Source: Lutibacter sp. A80
Lineage (GTDB): Bacteria; Bacteroidota; Bacteroidia; Flavobacteriales; Flavobacteriaceae
Assembly: GCF_022429645.1 (NCBI RefSeq)
Contig: NZ_CP092480.1
Location: 1,019,501-1,083,500, forward strand
Direction: 5' to 3'
DNA length: 64,000 bases
Part shown: positions 7,995 to 16,873 of the stretch, one piece after another
Position numbering within the stretch: the first letter of the stretch is position 1
Layout: every line of letters begins with the position of its first letter
Made by a program: the position numbers and the translations under genes
Notes under the pieces: model-generated
Database searches by the model: none
The model's input: the letters and a program-made list of their open reading frames with translations, nothing else
What the model was told of the DNA's origin: nothing

Positions 7995-8027
7995 AAAACT
8001 TCGAGTTTAATTGCTCGAAGTTTTTTT
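7995..8027 (+). terminator. Terminator after the beta-barrel gene
   Basis: Perfect 11-bp stem (7995-8005 with 8014-8024, AAAACTTCGAG/CTCGAAGTTTT), 8-base loop and a T run to 8027. Confidence 0.9.
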
Positions 8028-8054
8028 ATGCTTATTTTTTAATTTATACCAAAA

Positions 8055-8202
8055 AAATAAACCTTATGGCTTCCCGCAAGGTCTAAAATCAATTAAAAAC
8101 TATTTTTAAATTTTGTATACTATTTGGTTGATTTATCTTTTAGCAATTCTACTTTAACTTATTTTAGTTCTTAATCTTTATATTATTAACTCCTCAAATT
8201 TA
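8055..8202 (-). ncRNA. Possible short transcript between two terminator-like hairpins
   Basis: On the reverse strand a perfect -7 box TAAATTTG (8195-8202) is followed about 110 bases later by a hairpin at 8062-8081 (CCTTGCGG..CCATAAGG, two non-Watson-Crick positions) and a T-rich run (TTTATTTTTTT). No open reading frame occupies this stretch. It could be a small RNA or a second terminator for readthrough of the response regulator operon. No good -33 element is seen, so support is weak. Confidence 0.2.
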
Positions 8203-8210
8203 ATACCTAA

Positions 8211-8252
8211 AAAACAAACAGCCTTACGGAAATCCGTAAGGCTGTTTGTTTT
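8211..8252 (-). terminator. Long-stem terminator of the two-component operon
   Basis: A near-perfect 20-bp inverted repeat (8211-8230 with 8233-8252) centred on CCTTACGGA/TCCGTAAGG, with A-rich flanks that become a T tract on the reverse strand. Confidence 0.85.
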
Positions 8253-8266
8253 ATTTAAGATTTTTA

Positions 8267-8935
8267 TTAAATCAGCCCTAAATCTTTAGTTATAGAAACC
8301 AAGTGTGCTGGATTATTTGCATTAAAATGTTCTTTCAAAAATTTTAATCTTTTCTCAATACTACTTACACTTGTAGGCGTCCATTCTTTTTCTTTTAATT
8401 TAACACTTATCTCTTCTTGTAAATATCCTTTTGAAATACATTCAATTAAAAATAAATCGTAGTCAGATATTTCAACAGTATTATTTTTATATAATGCGCC
8501 AGAAACATGTGGTGAAATATAAGATTTATTAGAACTAAAAATTAATTGAATTGCTTTTTTAAGCTCTCGTAAGCCTTCTCTACTTTTCCAAACATACGCA
8601 TTAACACCGTATTCATTAAACAATGTTTGTACTCTAAAGGGTTTATCTTCTACAGAAAAAACGGCAATTTTTAAAGTTGGAAATTCATTTCTAACTACTT
8701 TTATAAGCTCATCTCCTGATGTTATTTTTTGCTCTACTGAATCATTATCAAAAGACAAATCACTAATTAATAAATCAAAAGGATCGTTATTTAATTTTGC
8801 ACTTTTTAACTTTAATAATGCTTCATCACAATACTGAACATATTGAATTTCTTGAATATCTAATTTTAATAATTCAGACTTTATTCCACTATTAATAAAG
8901 TCCATGTCCTCAACTATTAGAACCTTTTTAAACAT
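8267..8935 (-). CDS. Response regulator with C-terminal helix-turn-helix
   Basis: This 222-residue cytoplasmic regulator has a receiver domain (1-125) with acidic residues E9 and D10, the probable phospho-acceptor D59 in LLISDLSF, and a K in VWKSREG. Its C-terminal DNA-binding region (about 150-222) resembles LuxR/NarL helices (YDLFLIECISKGYLQEEIS) but is divergent. It starts five bases after the stop of the sensor kinase gene and should be its partner. Target genes are not identifiable here. Confidence 0.88.
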   Translation of the reverse strand: MFKKVLIVEDMDFINSGIKSELLKLDIQEIQYVQYCDEALLKLKSAKLNNDPFDLLISDLSFDNDSVEQKITSGDELIKVVRNEFPTLKIAVFSVEDKPFRVQTLFNEYGVNAYVWKSREGLRELKKAIQLIFSSNKSYISPHVSGALYKNNTVEISDYDLFLIECISKGYLQEEISVKLKEKEWTPTSVSSIEKRLKFLKEHFNANNPAHLVSITKDLGLI

Positions 8936-8940
8936 GTTAT

Positions 8941-10878
8941 TTATCTTTTAAAACTTATAAAAACTTTAAACCCTTTATTTAAGGATGTTTCAAAATTAAT
9001 AATACCATTTATAGATTTAATACGGGTTTCCACATTTTTAATACCATTTTTTAAATTTAAGTCTACTTTATCAACTCCTTTTCCATTATCTGAATAATTA
9101 ATAGCATAGTTTTTATTATCATTTTTAAATGAAATTGCAACTAAAGTAGCTTCACTATGTTTTTGCATATTTACCATTAACTCCTGTAAAACTCTATAAA
9201 TTTCTATTTGTTTATCGTTTGATACTAATTCTAATGCTGCCTCATTAATTTTTTTTATAATAACAGTAGTTCTATTATTATTAAAACTAGAAAGCATGGA
9301 TTTTAAAGAATTTACAAACTTATCTCCTGTTTCAATAATATTGTTTTGATGTGATATATTTCGAGTTAACATATATACATTTTCCAAATCATCTAAAAGT
9401 ACTTCTTTAGATGCTGAAGTATATTGAACTTTATTCATAATATTTACAACATTATTTGCTACTTCATCATGAATTTTTTTTGCAATTCGAGTTTCCGTAT
9501 TATAAACTTCTATTCTTTTTTCTTGTTTGTGTTTTTGTTTACGATAATATAAAAAACCTAATAAACCAAGAACAACTGCACCACTTGAAACAACTCCAAT
9601 TATATTTCTGGTTTTCTCTTTTTCTAATTGTAATTTACTCGCTTCTTGCGCAATTTTTAATTGTAAGTTCTCTTTTTGATTTTTATCACTTTCATATTTA
9701 ATTTTTGCAAATTGATTTTTGGCTAATAGCTTTGTCTTTTGCAAACTATCGTTTAAATGCACATAAGTACTATAATACTCCTTTGCTTTTTCTGAATCTT
9801 CTAATTCTATAATTTTTTGTAGTGCGTCTAATTGGTCTGGGATACTTTTTTGACGAATTGCCACATCATACAATTTAGAAGCATAAGACAATGAAATCTT
9901 AGGACTTAATTTTTTAAAATATGCTGAAAGGTGAGCATAGCTTGCTATTAATCCCCATAAATCATTTTCTTGCAATCGCATTTCTAAAGCTTTTTCTAGT
10001 GCAGGTAATACATTTTCTTCCTTTTTCGCCAACCATTTGGTATATGCTAAATTGTCAATAACCCTAGCTTTTGTTCTAAAAAGAGTTATAGTATCTTTTA
10101 GTAAACTATCTAAAATTTTTATGGAAGAATTATAATCTCCTATTTCTCTGTAGGTAACAGCTAAGTTATTTGCTATAAGTATTTTTTGTTGTTTTGAAGT
10201 GGTTAAATCGATCGCTTTTTTATAAAAAATTAATGCATCCTCTAGTGCCCCTTGTGATTTTGAAGAAATTGCCCAATTATTATAAACACTTGCTGAGGTA
10301 TTTGGGCTTTTGTCGCCATAATAATTCAAAGCTAAAGAGCCTGAATAATCACTTGCACTATAATCTCCATAAGTACGCTCAATAATGGCCATTTCTAAAA
10401 AGTTATTACCTCTTGTAATACTATCGATGTATGTTAAATACTCATTTTTAATTAAATTATAATAGTAATATGCACTATCTTTTTGTTGATTTCTGTTAAA
10501 GTAATATGCAATTCTAGTATAATTTAACCCAATGGATGTTGAATCCTTTTCCTCTATTGATTTATGCAATAACTCTTTTGAAATATGAACAGCACTGTCA
10601 TATTTCCTAACATTTATAAACAAATAAATTTTATAAGCTAGAATATCTTTTTTGTATGAGCTATCTTTTGTTTCAGATACCCATTTCAAAGATTTATTTG
10701 CTGCATTTAATCGAGTTTTTAAGTCTAGAGTATCATTTTTCATCTTTTTCATGAAAATACCTATAGAATCCACAGCAATATTATTTGAAGATTTTAATTC
10801 TTCTTTTGAAGTACAAGATACCAATAGGGAAAAACTAAAAATAACAAAAAAGAGACATGTAGATATTAAACTTTTCAT
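8941..10878 (-). CDS. TPR sensor histidine kinase with lipoprotein signal
   Basis: A 645-residue membrane sensor kinase. The N-terminus is a lipoprotein signal (hydrophobic 8-19, lipobox LVSC, C22). A periplasmic array of tetratricopeptide-like helices (about 50-400) follows, then a coiled coil, one transmembrane helix (about 425-445), and a HisKA_3-like dimerisation segment. The phospho-acceptor is H470 in KKIHDEVAN. The ATPase domain has N-box VLQELMVNMQKHSE and G-box YSDNGKGVD. This is the NarX/DesK-type kinase layout common in flavobacteria. A lipid anchor combined with a transmembrane helix is unusual and would fix both ends of the sensor at membranes. The response regulator follows at once. 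Confidence 0.88.
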   Translation of the reverse strand: MKSLISTCLFFVIFSFSLLVSCTSKEELKSSNNIAVDSIGIFMKKMKNDTLDLKTRLNAANKSLKWVSETKDSSYKKDILAYKIYLFINVRKYDSAVHISKELLHKSIEEKDSTSIGLNYTRIAYYFNRNQQKDSAYYYYNLIKNEYLTYIDSITRGNNFLEMAIIERTYGDYSASDYSGSLALNYYGDKSPNTSASVYNNWAISSKSQGALEDALIFYKKAIDLTTSKQQKILIANNLAVTYREIGDYNSSIKILDSLLKDTITLFRTKARVIDNLAYTKWLAKKEENVLPALEKALEMRLQENDLWGLIASYAHLSAYFKKLSPKISLSYASKLYDVAIRQKSIPDQLDALQKIIELEDSEKAKEYYSTYVHLNDSLQKTKLLAKNQFAKIKYESDKNQKENLQLKIAQEASKLQLEKEKTRNIIGVVSSGAVVLGLLGFLYYRKQKHKQEKRIEVYNTETRIAKKIHDEVANNVVNIMNKVQYTSASKEVLLDDLENVYMLTRNISHQNNIIETGDKFVNSLKSMLSSFNNNRTTVIIKKINEAALELVSNDKQIEIYRVLQELMVNMQKHSEATLVAISFKNDNKNYAINYSDNGKGVDKVDLNLKNGIKNVETRIKSINGIINFETSLNKGFKVFISFKR

Positions 10879-11267
10879 TCCCCTAAAATACTATAAAACT
10901 ATATAAATTAGTAGCTATTTATTTTATTTTTTACGGTTTTATTACAGCTAACAATAGCATTATGTTTCTTAGGCTATCAATTCTATAATCTCAAGGATTT
11001 AATGATTAAAATAAATATTAATTTTAAAACATAGAAACATACTACTATAGTTCTATAGCTAAGAGTTTTTATGTATATTTTTCAATCAAAAACAATTAAA
11101 TTCTATTATTTACTTCAATTTTAGTTAAAATCGTATTATTTTTGTTAAAATAGTTTCATTCACTTTGTAAATTCAAATAAATTTGTAAATTATCCACAGT
11201 AAAAATTTAACCCCTATTATTTTACAAATTATAGCAAATACAAAACATAAGAAATTAAAATATACCC
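10879..11267. other. Intergenic region between kinase and lytic transglycosylase
   Basis: A divergent 389-base AT-rich spacer without a credible gene. The right part holds direct repeats TTTGTAAATT at 11164-11173 and 11182-11191, an inverted copy at 11221-11230, a perfect -7 box TAAATTTG at 11178-11185 for the rightward gene, and one DnaA-box consensus TTATCCACA at 11190-11198. Nothing specific was found for the kinase promoter. Confidence 0.5.
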
Positions 11268-12209
11268 ATGAAAAATACAATTAAAATTTTAGGATTAGTC
11301 GCCATTATTATGGTAAGTTCTTTATTGATTTTTGCAACAGAAAACACCTCTAAAACAGCTACAGAATCTTCAAATAATGAAGAAACCGTAAACAACAACT
11401 CTAATACCAGTGAAAGCTATAAAATTAGAGCGCTAAAAATACCTTCTAACTTAGAATTTGCAGGAGAACATGTACCTATTGAAAAAGGAGATATTAGAGA
11501 ACGTATAGATCGTGAATTGTTAGTAAATACATACTGGCAATCTAATGGATTACTTTTATTTAAAAGAGCAAATAAATATTTTCCAATTATAGAACCAATT
11601 TTAGCTAAAAATGGAATCCCAGATGATTTTAAATATTTAGCAGTAATTGAAAGTGGTTTACAAGATGTAACTTCACCTGCTGGAGCTAAAGGTTTTTGGC
11701 AAATAATGAGCTCTACTGCCAAAGAAAAAGGCTTAGAGGTTAATTCAAATGTTGATGAACGTTACCATCTAGAAAAAGCAACACAAGTAGCTTGTGATTA
11801 TTTAAATGCTTCTAAAAAGCGATTTGGTAGTTGGACATTAGCAGCTGCGGCTTACAATGCTGGAAATGCGGGGATTTCTAGAAGACTTAAAGCTCAAAAA
11901 GTTGATGATTATTACGATTTACTTTTAGTATCTGAAACAAGTAGATATTTACCTAGAATAGTTGCTGTAAAAGAAATACTATCTAACCCAAATAAATATG
12001 GTTTTATTTTTGACGAAGAAGATTTATATGCTTTAGAAGAAACTAAAATTATTAAAGTTGATACTGCAATTGCCAATATTGCTGAATTTTCTAAAAACTT
12101 AGGAATTAATTACAAAATTTTAAAATACCATAATTCTTGGTTACGTGAAAACAAATTAAATAATAAATCTCGCAAATTATACGAAATTAAAATACCTGTT
12201 AATAATTAA
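11268..12209 (+). CDS. Membrane-bound lytic transglycosylase, SLT family
   Basis: A 313-residue exported murein hydrolase that cuts the MurNAc-GlcNAc bond with 1,6-anhydro product formation. A signal or anchor helix spans 7-23 with no clear lipobox. The goose-lysozyme-like SLT domain (about 100-235) has the catalytic glutamate E128 in AVIESGLQ, then PAGAKGFWQIM, and the AAAAYNAGNAG motif near 196-206. The C-terminal segment (about 265-313, ending KSRKLYEIKIPVNN) looks like a degraded LysM module. Its arrangement recalls MltD, with a shortened C-terminus. Single gene with its own promoter. Confidence 0.9.
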   Translation: MKNTIKILGLVAIIMVSSLLIFATENTSKTATESSNNEETVNNNSNTSESYKIRALKIPSNLEFAGEHVPIEKGDIRERIDRELLVNTYWQSNGLLLFKRANKYFPIIEPILAKNGIPDDFKYLAVIESGLQDVTSPAGAKGFWQIMSSTAKEKGLEVNSNVDERYHLEKATQVACDYLNASKKRFGSWTLAAAAYNAGNAGISRRLKAQKVDDYYDLLLVSETSRYLPRIVAVKEILSNPNKYGFIFDEEDLYALEETKIIKVDTAIANIAEFSKNLGINYKILKYHNSWLRENKLNNKSRKLYEIKIPVNN

Positions 12210-12358
12210 AATAACATACGTTTATTAGTTTTTTTTAATAAAGTAATTCTAATAAACAACGATAGCTATATTTTATTAAATTATAAATAACCCTTGTAAA
12301 TACATTGGTTCCATAAAATATACCTATATTCCACCTTTTAACAATTTAAAACCAATAA

Positions 12359-13282
12359 ATGGATTTCACCAACCCATTAGTGTATGGAGTACCTTGCTTC
12401 TTAGCATTAATTTTACTAGAACTAACTTATAGCAAAACCCACAATAAGAAAAATCTATACGAATGGAAAGATTTAGGAGCCAGCCTTTTTATGGGTATTG
12501 GTTCTGCGGTAATTGCTCCCTTAATAAAAACTATTTCTGCAATTGTAATTTTTAATATTGTTTTTGAAATATTCAATCCCGAAATTAATGGTGTAAGAAC
12601 CAATATAATGGGCTGGCAATCATTTGGATATGCTTGGTATATTTGGATTGCTTGTCAACTATTAGACGATTTTACATATTATTGGTTTCATAGGCAAAAC
12701 CATATGGTTCGGTTTTTATGGGCTGCACATATTGTACATCATTCATCAGACAATTTTAACTTAGGAACTGCGGTACGTAACGGGTGGTTTACAATTTTAT
12801 ACAAACCCTTATTTTATATGTGGATTCCTGCATTAGGATTTAGACCAGAAATGGTAGTAGTTTGTCTTGGTATTGAAGCCCTTTGGCAATTTCAATTACA
12901 CTCAGTTTACATACCAAAAATGGGCTTTCTAGAGAAAGTTTTTAATACGCATACAATGCACCAAGTACACCACGCAAAAAATGTTGAATATATGGATAAA
13001 AACCACGGAGGTTTTTTAAATATTTTTGATAAAATTTTTGGAACTTGGAAAGAATTAGATGAGAATATTAAAGTTGAATATGGTGTTACTCACGCTCCTG
13101 ACTCTTATAACCCTTGGGTTATTTTAACACACGAATACAAAGATATCTGGAACGATACTAAAAAATCAAAAAATTGGTATCATAAATTTATGTACACTTT
13201 TGGCCCTCCTGGCTGGAGTCACGATAATAGTACACAAACAGTAAAACAAATGCAATTAGAACTTAAACAAACTAAAGTCTAG
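12359..13282 (+). CDS. Sterol desaturase/fatty acid hydroxylase family membrane protein
   Basis: A 307-residue polytopic membrane di-iron enzyme. It has several hydrophobic segments before residue 110 and the full histidine clusters of the fatty acid hydroxylase superfamily: H111RQNH115, H124IVHH128 and HTMHQVHH near 199-206. These ligate two irons that hydroxylate or desaturate a lipid with O2. The substrate is unknown; in bacteria related proteins act on carotenoids, sterol-like lipids or ether lipids. The ATG at 12359 gives a normal start. It is separated by 31 bases from the DUF1456 gene, which has its own -7 box. Confidence 0.9.
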   Translation: MDFTNPLVYGVPCFLALILLELTYSKTHNKKNLYEWKDLGASLFMGIGSAVIAPLIKTISAIVIFNIVFEIFNPEINGVRTNIMGWQSFGYAWYIWIACQLLDDFTYYWFHRQNHMVRFLWAAHIVHHSSDNFNLGTAVRNGWFTILYKPLFYMWIPALGFRPEMVVVCLGIEALWQFQLHSVYIPKMGFLEKVFNTHTMHQVHHAKNVEYMDKNHGGFLNIFDKIFGTWKELDENIKVEYGVTHAPDSYNPWVILTHEYKDIWNDTKKSKNWYHKFMYTFGPPGWSHDNSTQTVKQMQLELKQTKV

Positions 13283-13301
13283 TTTATAATTTTAAAAAAA
13301 T

Positions 13302-13309
13302 TAACTTTG
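13302..13309 (+). promoter_or_regulatory. -7 box four bases before the DUF1456 start codon
   Basis: TAACTTTG is a perfect TAnnTTTG box ending four bases before ATG 13314. If it is a real promoter the mRNA is leaderless. No -33 TTTG at the usual distance. Confidence 0.4.
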
Positions 13310-13313
13310 CCAT

Positions 13314-13574
13314 ATGGGATTAACAAATAATGACATTTTTAAAAAATTACGCGTAGCTCATAAATTACGTGATACAGATATTATAAAAATTTGTGAACTA
13401 GTTGACTTTAAAGTTAGTAAAAGCGAACTAGGCGCTATTTTTAGAAGTGAAGACCATCCAAAATATATGGAATGTGGAGATCAATTTTTACGTAATTTTT
13501 TAAACGGATTGATTATTCATTTACGTGGACCAATGCCTCCAAAACAAGCTAAAAAACAGGTTGATAAAAAGTAA
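13314..13574 (+). CDS. DUF1456 family protein, single-repeat form
   Basis: An 86-residue soluble protein beginning MGLTNNDIFKKLRVAHKL with the FKVSKSELGAIFRSEDHPKYMECGDQFLRNFLNGL pattern of DUF1456 (YehS family). E. coli YehS has about 156 residues with two such modules. Only one is present here, followed by a lysine-rich tail, so it may act as a dimer. The molecular role of the family is unknown. No other start fits, because upstream in-frame codons give no ATG. Confidence 0.75.
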   Translation: MGLTNNDIFKKLRVAHKLRDTDIIKICELVDFKVSKSELGAIFRSEDHPKYMECGDQFLRNFLNGLIIHLRGPMPPKQAKKQVDKK

Positions 13575-13670
13575 TACCTTTATGTATAATTAATATTATA
13601 TCTAAAAATGGTACAAGTGAAAAATATTAACCTAACAAGTTTTAATGCCTGTTAAGTTAAATTTAATGTT

Positions 13671-14606
13671 TTAACAAAACGATTTTTTTACAGCTTCAAA
13701 CTCACCTATAATTTCTTGTACAATTTCAGCAGCTGGTTTTATCTCATTTATTAATCCGGCAATTTGACCAATTTCTAATTCACCATTTTCTAAATCACCT
13801 TCAAACATACCTTTCTTAGCTCTGGCTCTACCCAATTTTTCTTTTAATTGTTCAACCGTTGGTTTTTGTTGATACAATTCTTGAAGTTCATTATAAAATG
13901 AATTTTTTATAAGCCTAGTAGGTGCTAGTTCTTTCAGCGTTAATTGCGTTCCTCCATCTTGTGTATTAATAACTTCATTTTTAAAATTAATATGTGCAGA
14001 AGATTCTGTGCTCGCTACAAATCTACTTCCTATTTGAACACCATCTGCACCTAAAACCATAGCTGCCAACATACCTCTACCTGATGCAATTCCTCCAGCA
14101 GCTATAATAGGAATTGATAATTTTTCTTTTACCATAGGAATTAATGTAAATGTAGTAGTTTCTTCCCTCCCATTATGACCACCTGCCTCAAAACCTTCAG
14201 CTACAATAGCGTCTACACCAGCTTGTTCAGATTTTAATGCAAATTTTACACTACTTACTACGTGAACAACAGTAATACCATTTTCTTTTAAAAAAGGCGT
14301 CCACGTTTTTGGATTTCCAGCTGAAGAAAAAACTATTTTAACACCTTCTTCTACAATTATTTGCATAATTTCTTCAATATTAGGGTACAATAAAGGTACA
14401 TTTACCCCAAAAGGTTTTTCTGTTGCTTTTTTACATTTTTGAATATGTTCTCTTAAAACATCAGGATACATAGAACCTGCACCTATTAACCCTAAACCTC
14501 CTGAATTACTTACTGCTGATGCTAATTTCCAACCACTATTCCAAACCATTCCTGCTTGAATAATTGGATATTTTATTCTGAATAATTGTGTAATTGTATT
14601 TTTCAT
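13671..14606 (-). CDS. NAD(P)H-dependent flavin oxidoreductase (nitronate monooxygenase/FabK-like)
   Basis: A 311-residue FMN TIM-barrel protein. It has the family N-terminus RIKYPIIQAGMVWNSGWKLASAVSNSGGLGLIGAG, EGFEAGGHNG near 137-146, and IIAAGGIASGRGMLAAMVLGADGVQIGSRF near 167-196, which bind FMN phosphate. The family includes nitronate monooxygenase, which oxidises nitronates, and the enoyl-ACP reductase FabK. The HN pair in GGHNG supports the former, but the substrate cannot be settled by eye. Its ATG directly abuts the stop codon of the S8 protease gene, so both are probably on one transcript although the functions seem unrelated. Confidence 0.85.
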   Translation of the reverse strand: MKNTITQLFRIKYPIIQAGMVWNSGWKLASAVSNSGGLGLIGAGSMYPDVLREHIQKCKKATEKPFGVNVPLLYPNIEEIMQIIVEEGVKIVFSSAGNPKTWTPFLKENGITVVHVVSSVKFALKSEQAGVDAIVAEGFEAGGHNGREETTTFTLIPMVKEKLSIPIIAAGGIASGRGMLAAMVLGADGVQIGSRFVASTESSAHINFKNEVINTQDGGTQLTLKELAPTRLIKNSFYNELQELYQQKPTVEQLKEKLGRARAKKGMFEGDLENGELEIGQIAGLINEIKPAAEIVQEIIGEFEAVKKSFC

Positions 14607-16799
14607 TTAGCCTTTAATAATTTTAAATATTTTGACTTTATTATTGTATTTCACTTGTAAAAAATAAATTCCTTTAGGTAAATGTGAAATAACCATTGTT
14701 GGATTAGATTTTACTACTTTACTTTCTATAATAGTATTTCCTAGAGTTGTATAAATAGAAATATTTAATGCTGTTATATCGCTAGGGAAATTAAAATTTA
14801 TTGTATTTGTAACTGGATTTGGAAAAACAGTTAACAAATTTATAGTTTCGATTTCTTTTGAAAAAACACCTTCACAAACAATACTTGTTTTCACTTGAAT
14901 TAAATCACCCTGATTAATTTCTAATTCAAAATTGGTATTCAATGTTTTCATCATTTCTTTACCATTTAAATAAACTATAAATGGAGGAGTTCCTTTATTT
15001 ATTTCTATAATAGCATTATTAGAAGTAACCGCTACTTTTCCTAAAATAACATTAGCTTCTTCAATAGCTAAACTATAACATTGTTCATAATCTTGTTCTT
15101 CAAGAGTAATGCAAATCTCGTACAAACCAACTGGTAAATCAGTTAATTCTAAGATGTTTTCATCTGTAAATGAATAATTTAAACCATTAATAGTTACTAA
15201 ATAATTATAAGGAGTTTCTGAAGTAATTTTTATTTGTCCATTATCTTCATCAGGGCAAGTTTCGCTAATAACTTCTATTTTAAAATTAGTAGCTGGTAAA
15301 ACCAGACAACCTTGACTATCAACTGATGCGCCCTCTGGTGAGTTTGGACATTTATCTAAATCGTTATTTATACCATCACCATCAAAATCAAAAGCATTTT
15401 CAAAAATAGTAGAAACATTTGGAATTCCATACCCTTCTTGATTGGTAGAAGCTGGGTATAAATGTGCCGATTCTCTTATTAATTGTGTTATTTCTGTATT
15501 TGTTTTATCTGGGAAAGCTTGCCACAAACACGCAACAACTCCAGCTAAAACCGGTGATGAATAAGATGTTCCGTTACCAGCTACAGCACTTCCTCCTGAA
15601 TTAATTATATAGGTACCTTGCCCTTGCGCACATACATCTGGCTTTATCCTACCATCTGCTGTAGGTCCAAATGAACTAAACGAAGCAATAGCACCAGAAG
15701 CATTGACCGCACCAACTGTTAAAACCGAAGGGGCGTCTGCTGGTGAATTTATATAAGGCCAATTAGAATCACCTCCTTCATTTCCAGCTGAAGCAACTAA
15801 TATCATTCCTCGAGAAAAAGCAATTTCAGCGCCTCGAGTAATAAATGTAGTTTTACCATCCATATCACTATAATCGTAATTGTGATCTGGATTGTCAAAA
15901 AATACTGAATACCCCAAAGAAGTATTAATAACATCAACACCTAAACTATCAGCTTTTTCAGCAGCTTCAACCCACAAACTCTCTTCTAATCGAACCTCAA
16001 CAGGAGCATTTTCCGTTCTAAATAAATAATAGCTTGCATCTGGAGCTGTACCTACAAAATTGGTTGTTGCTCCATCTACTCCACTTTCTAAATACCCCGC
16101 CATTGTAGATAAAACTGAAGTTCCGTGCGAATCACCTCCATAAATATGAGGTGTTCTATCTACAAAATCATAACCTCCTAAAATTTGTCCGTTATCTCTA
16201 ATTCTTTTAAAAGCAAGTAAAACATCTACTTTTGGAAATCCTGCATCCAGAACTGCTATATGCATTCCTGAACCTGTAAAACTATTTTCATGAAGTGTTT
16301 CTGCACCCAACATTATTAGTTGATTTTCAGCATTTCCATAAGTAAAATTAGTTGTTGTTTCTAACAATTTATTCTTGGTTCTAGAAATCTGTTTTAAAAC
16401 TTTACTTGACTTAGAGCTATTCAAGGTTTTATTGGCAAACTCAATAGAATCTATAAAACTAAAATTTGATAACTTTAAATTTAACAACGCATCAATATTT
16501 TCTTTTGTTCCCTGTATGTGTAGTGCATTCAACCATTTAGATTTTGCTAAAACAGCAATACCAGAAGCATTAATAACTGCAGTTATATATGTCTGTTCAA
16601 TTGGAACATCTTTAATATCTAATGCTATATTATAACGTGTTCTTCTATCTAAAGCACGTTGACTTAACATATTTAATGGGTTTGCATAATACGAAGTTTC
16701 ACTTGGTTTATTTTTAAAATACACCCAAGCATCTTCAATTTGCGCAAACAAATTAGTTATTGAAAAAAAGAATATTAGTACTAATAACTTATTTTTCAC
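14607..16799 (-). CDS. Secreted S8 (subtilisin-like) protease with type IX sorting domain
   Basis: A 730-residue exported serine protease. The signal peptide spans 1-20 (ending LFAQ) and a propeptide lies at about 21-155. The S8 catalytic domain (about 170-465) has the triad D185 (AVLDAGF), H225 (GDSHGTSV) and S412 (GNGTSYSSP), with oxyanion N340 in SAGNEGG. A short thrombospondin type-3-like calcium loop (DFDGDGINNDLDKCP) lies near 473-487. The C-terminal 70 residues, beginning VFPNPV and ending GIYFLQVKYNNKVKIFKIIKG, form a type A T9SS sorting domain, so the enzyme should be secreted and attached to the cell surface. The start codon is GTG (16797-16799); no ATG exists upstream in frame before a stop. 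Confidence 0.93.
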   Translation of the reverse strand: MKNKLLVLIFFFSITNLFAQIEDAWVYFKNKPSETSYYANPLNMLSQRALDRRTRYNIALDIKDVPIEQTYITAVINASGIAVLAKSKWLNALHIQGTKENIDALLNLKLSNFSFIDSIEFANKTLNSSKSSKVLKQISRTKNKLLETTTNFTYGNAENQLIMLGAETLHENSFTGSGMHIAVLDAGFPKVDVLLAFKRIRDNGQILGGYDFVDRTPHIYGGDSHGTSVLSTMAGYLESGVDGATTNFVGTAPDASYYLFRTENAPVEVRLEESLWVEAAEKADSLGVDVINTSLGYSVFFDNPDHNYDYSDMDGKTTFITRGAEIAFSRGMILVASAGNEGGDSNWPYINSPADAPSVLTVGAVNASGAIASFSSFGPTADGRIKPDVCAQGQGTYIINSGGSAVAGNGTSYSSPVLAGVVACLWQAFPDKTNTEITQLIRESAHLYPASTNQEGYGIPNVSTIFENAFDFDGDGINNDLDKCPNSPEGASVDSQGCLVLPATNFKIEVISETCPDEDNGQIKITSETPYNYLVTINGLNYSFTDENILELTDLPVGLYEICITLEEQDYEQCYSLAIEEANVILGKVAVTSNNAIIEINKGTPPFIVYLNGKEMMKTLNTNFELEINQGDLIQVKTSIVCEGVFSKEIETINLLTVFPNPVTNTINFNFPSDITALNISIYTTLGNTIIESKVVKSNPTMVISHLPKGIYFLQVKYNNKVKIFKIIKG

Positions 16800-16873
16800 T
16801 TTATTTAGTTTTAAAAATTTATATGTTGTAAAGTACTAATTATTATTAAACAAGTATTTTAAAATTTTAAATA

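Noticed and set aside
11190..11198. DnaA box as replication origin
   Set aside because: A single site without a cluster, dnaA, gidA or other origin genes; chance occurrence is plausible in AT-rich DNA of this length.
11417..11722. Reverse frame of 101 codons inside the lytic transglycosylase gene
   Set aside because: It mirrors the SLT domain coding strand; no independent support.
13627..13660. Imperfect hairpin between DUF1456 and the flavin oxidoreductase as terminator
   Set aside because: An 11-bp stem with a mismatch and no clear T tract on either strand; too weak to list.
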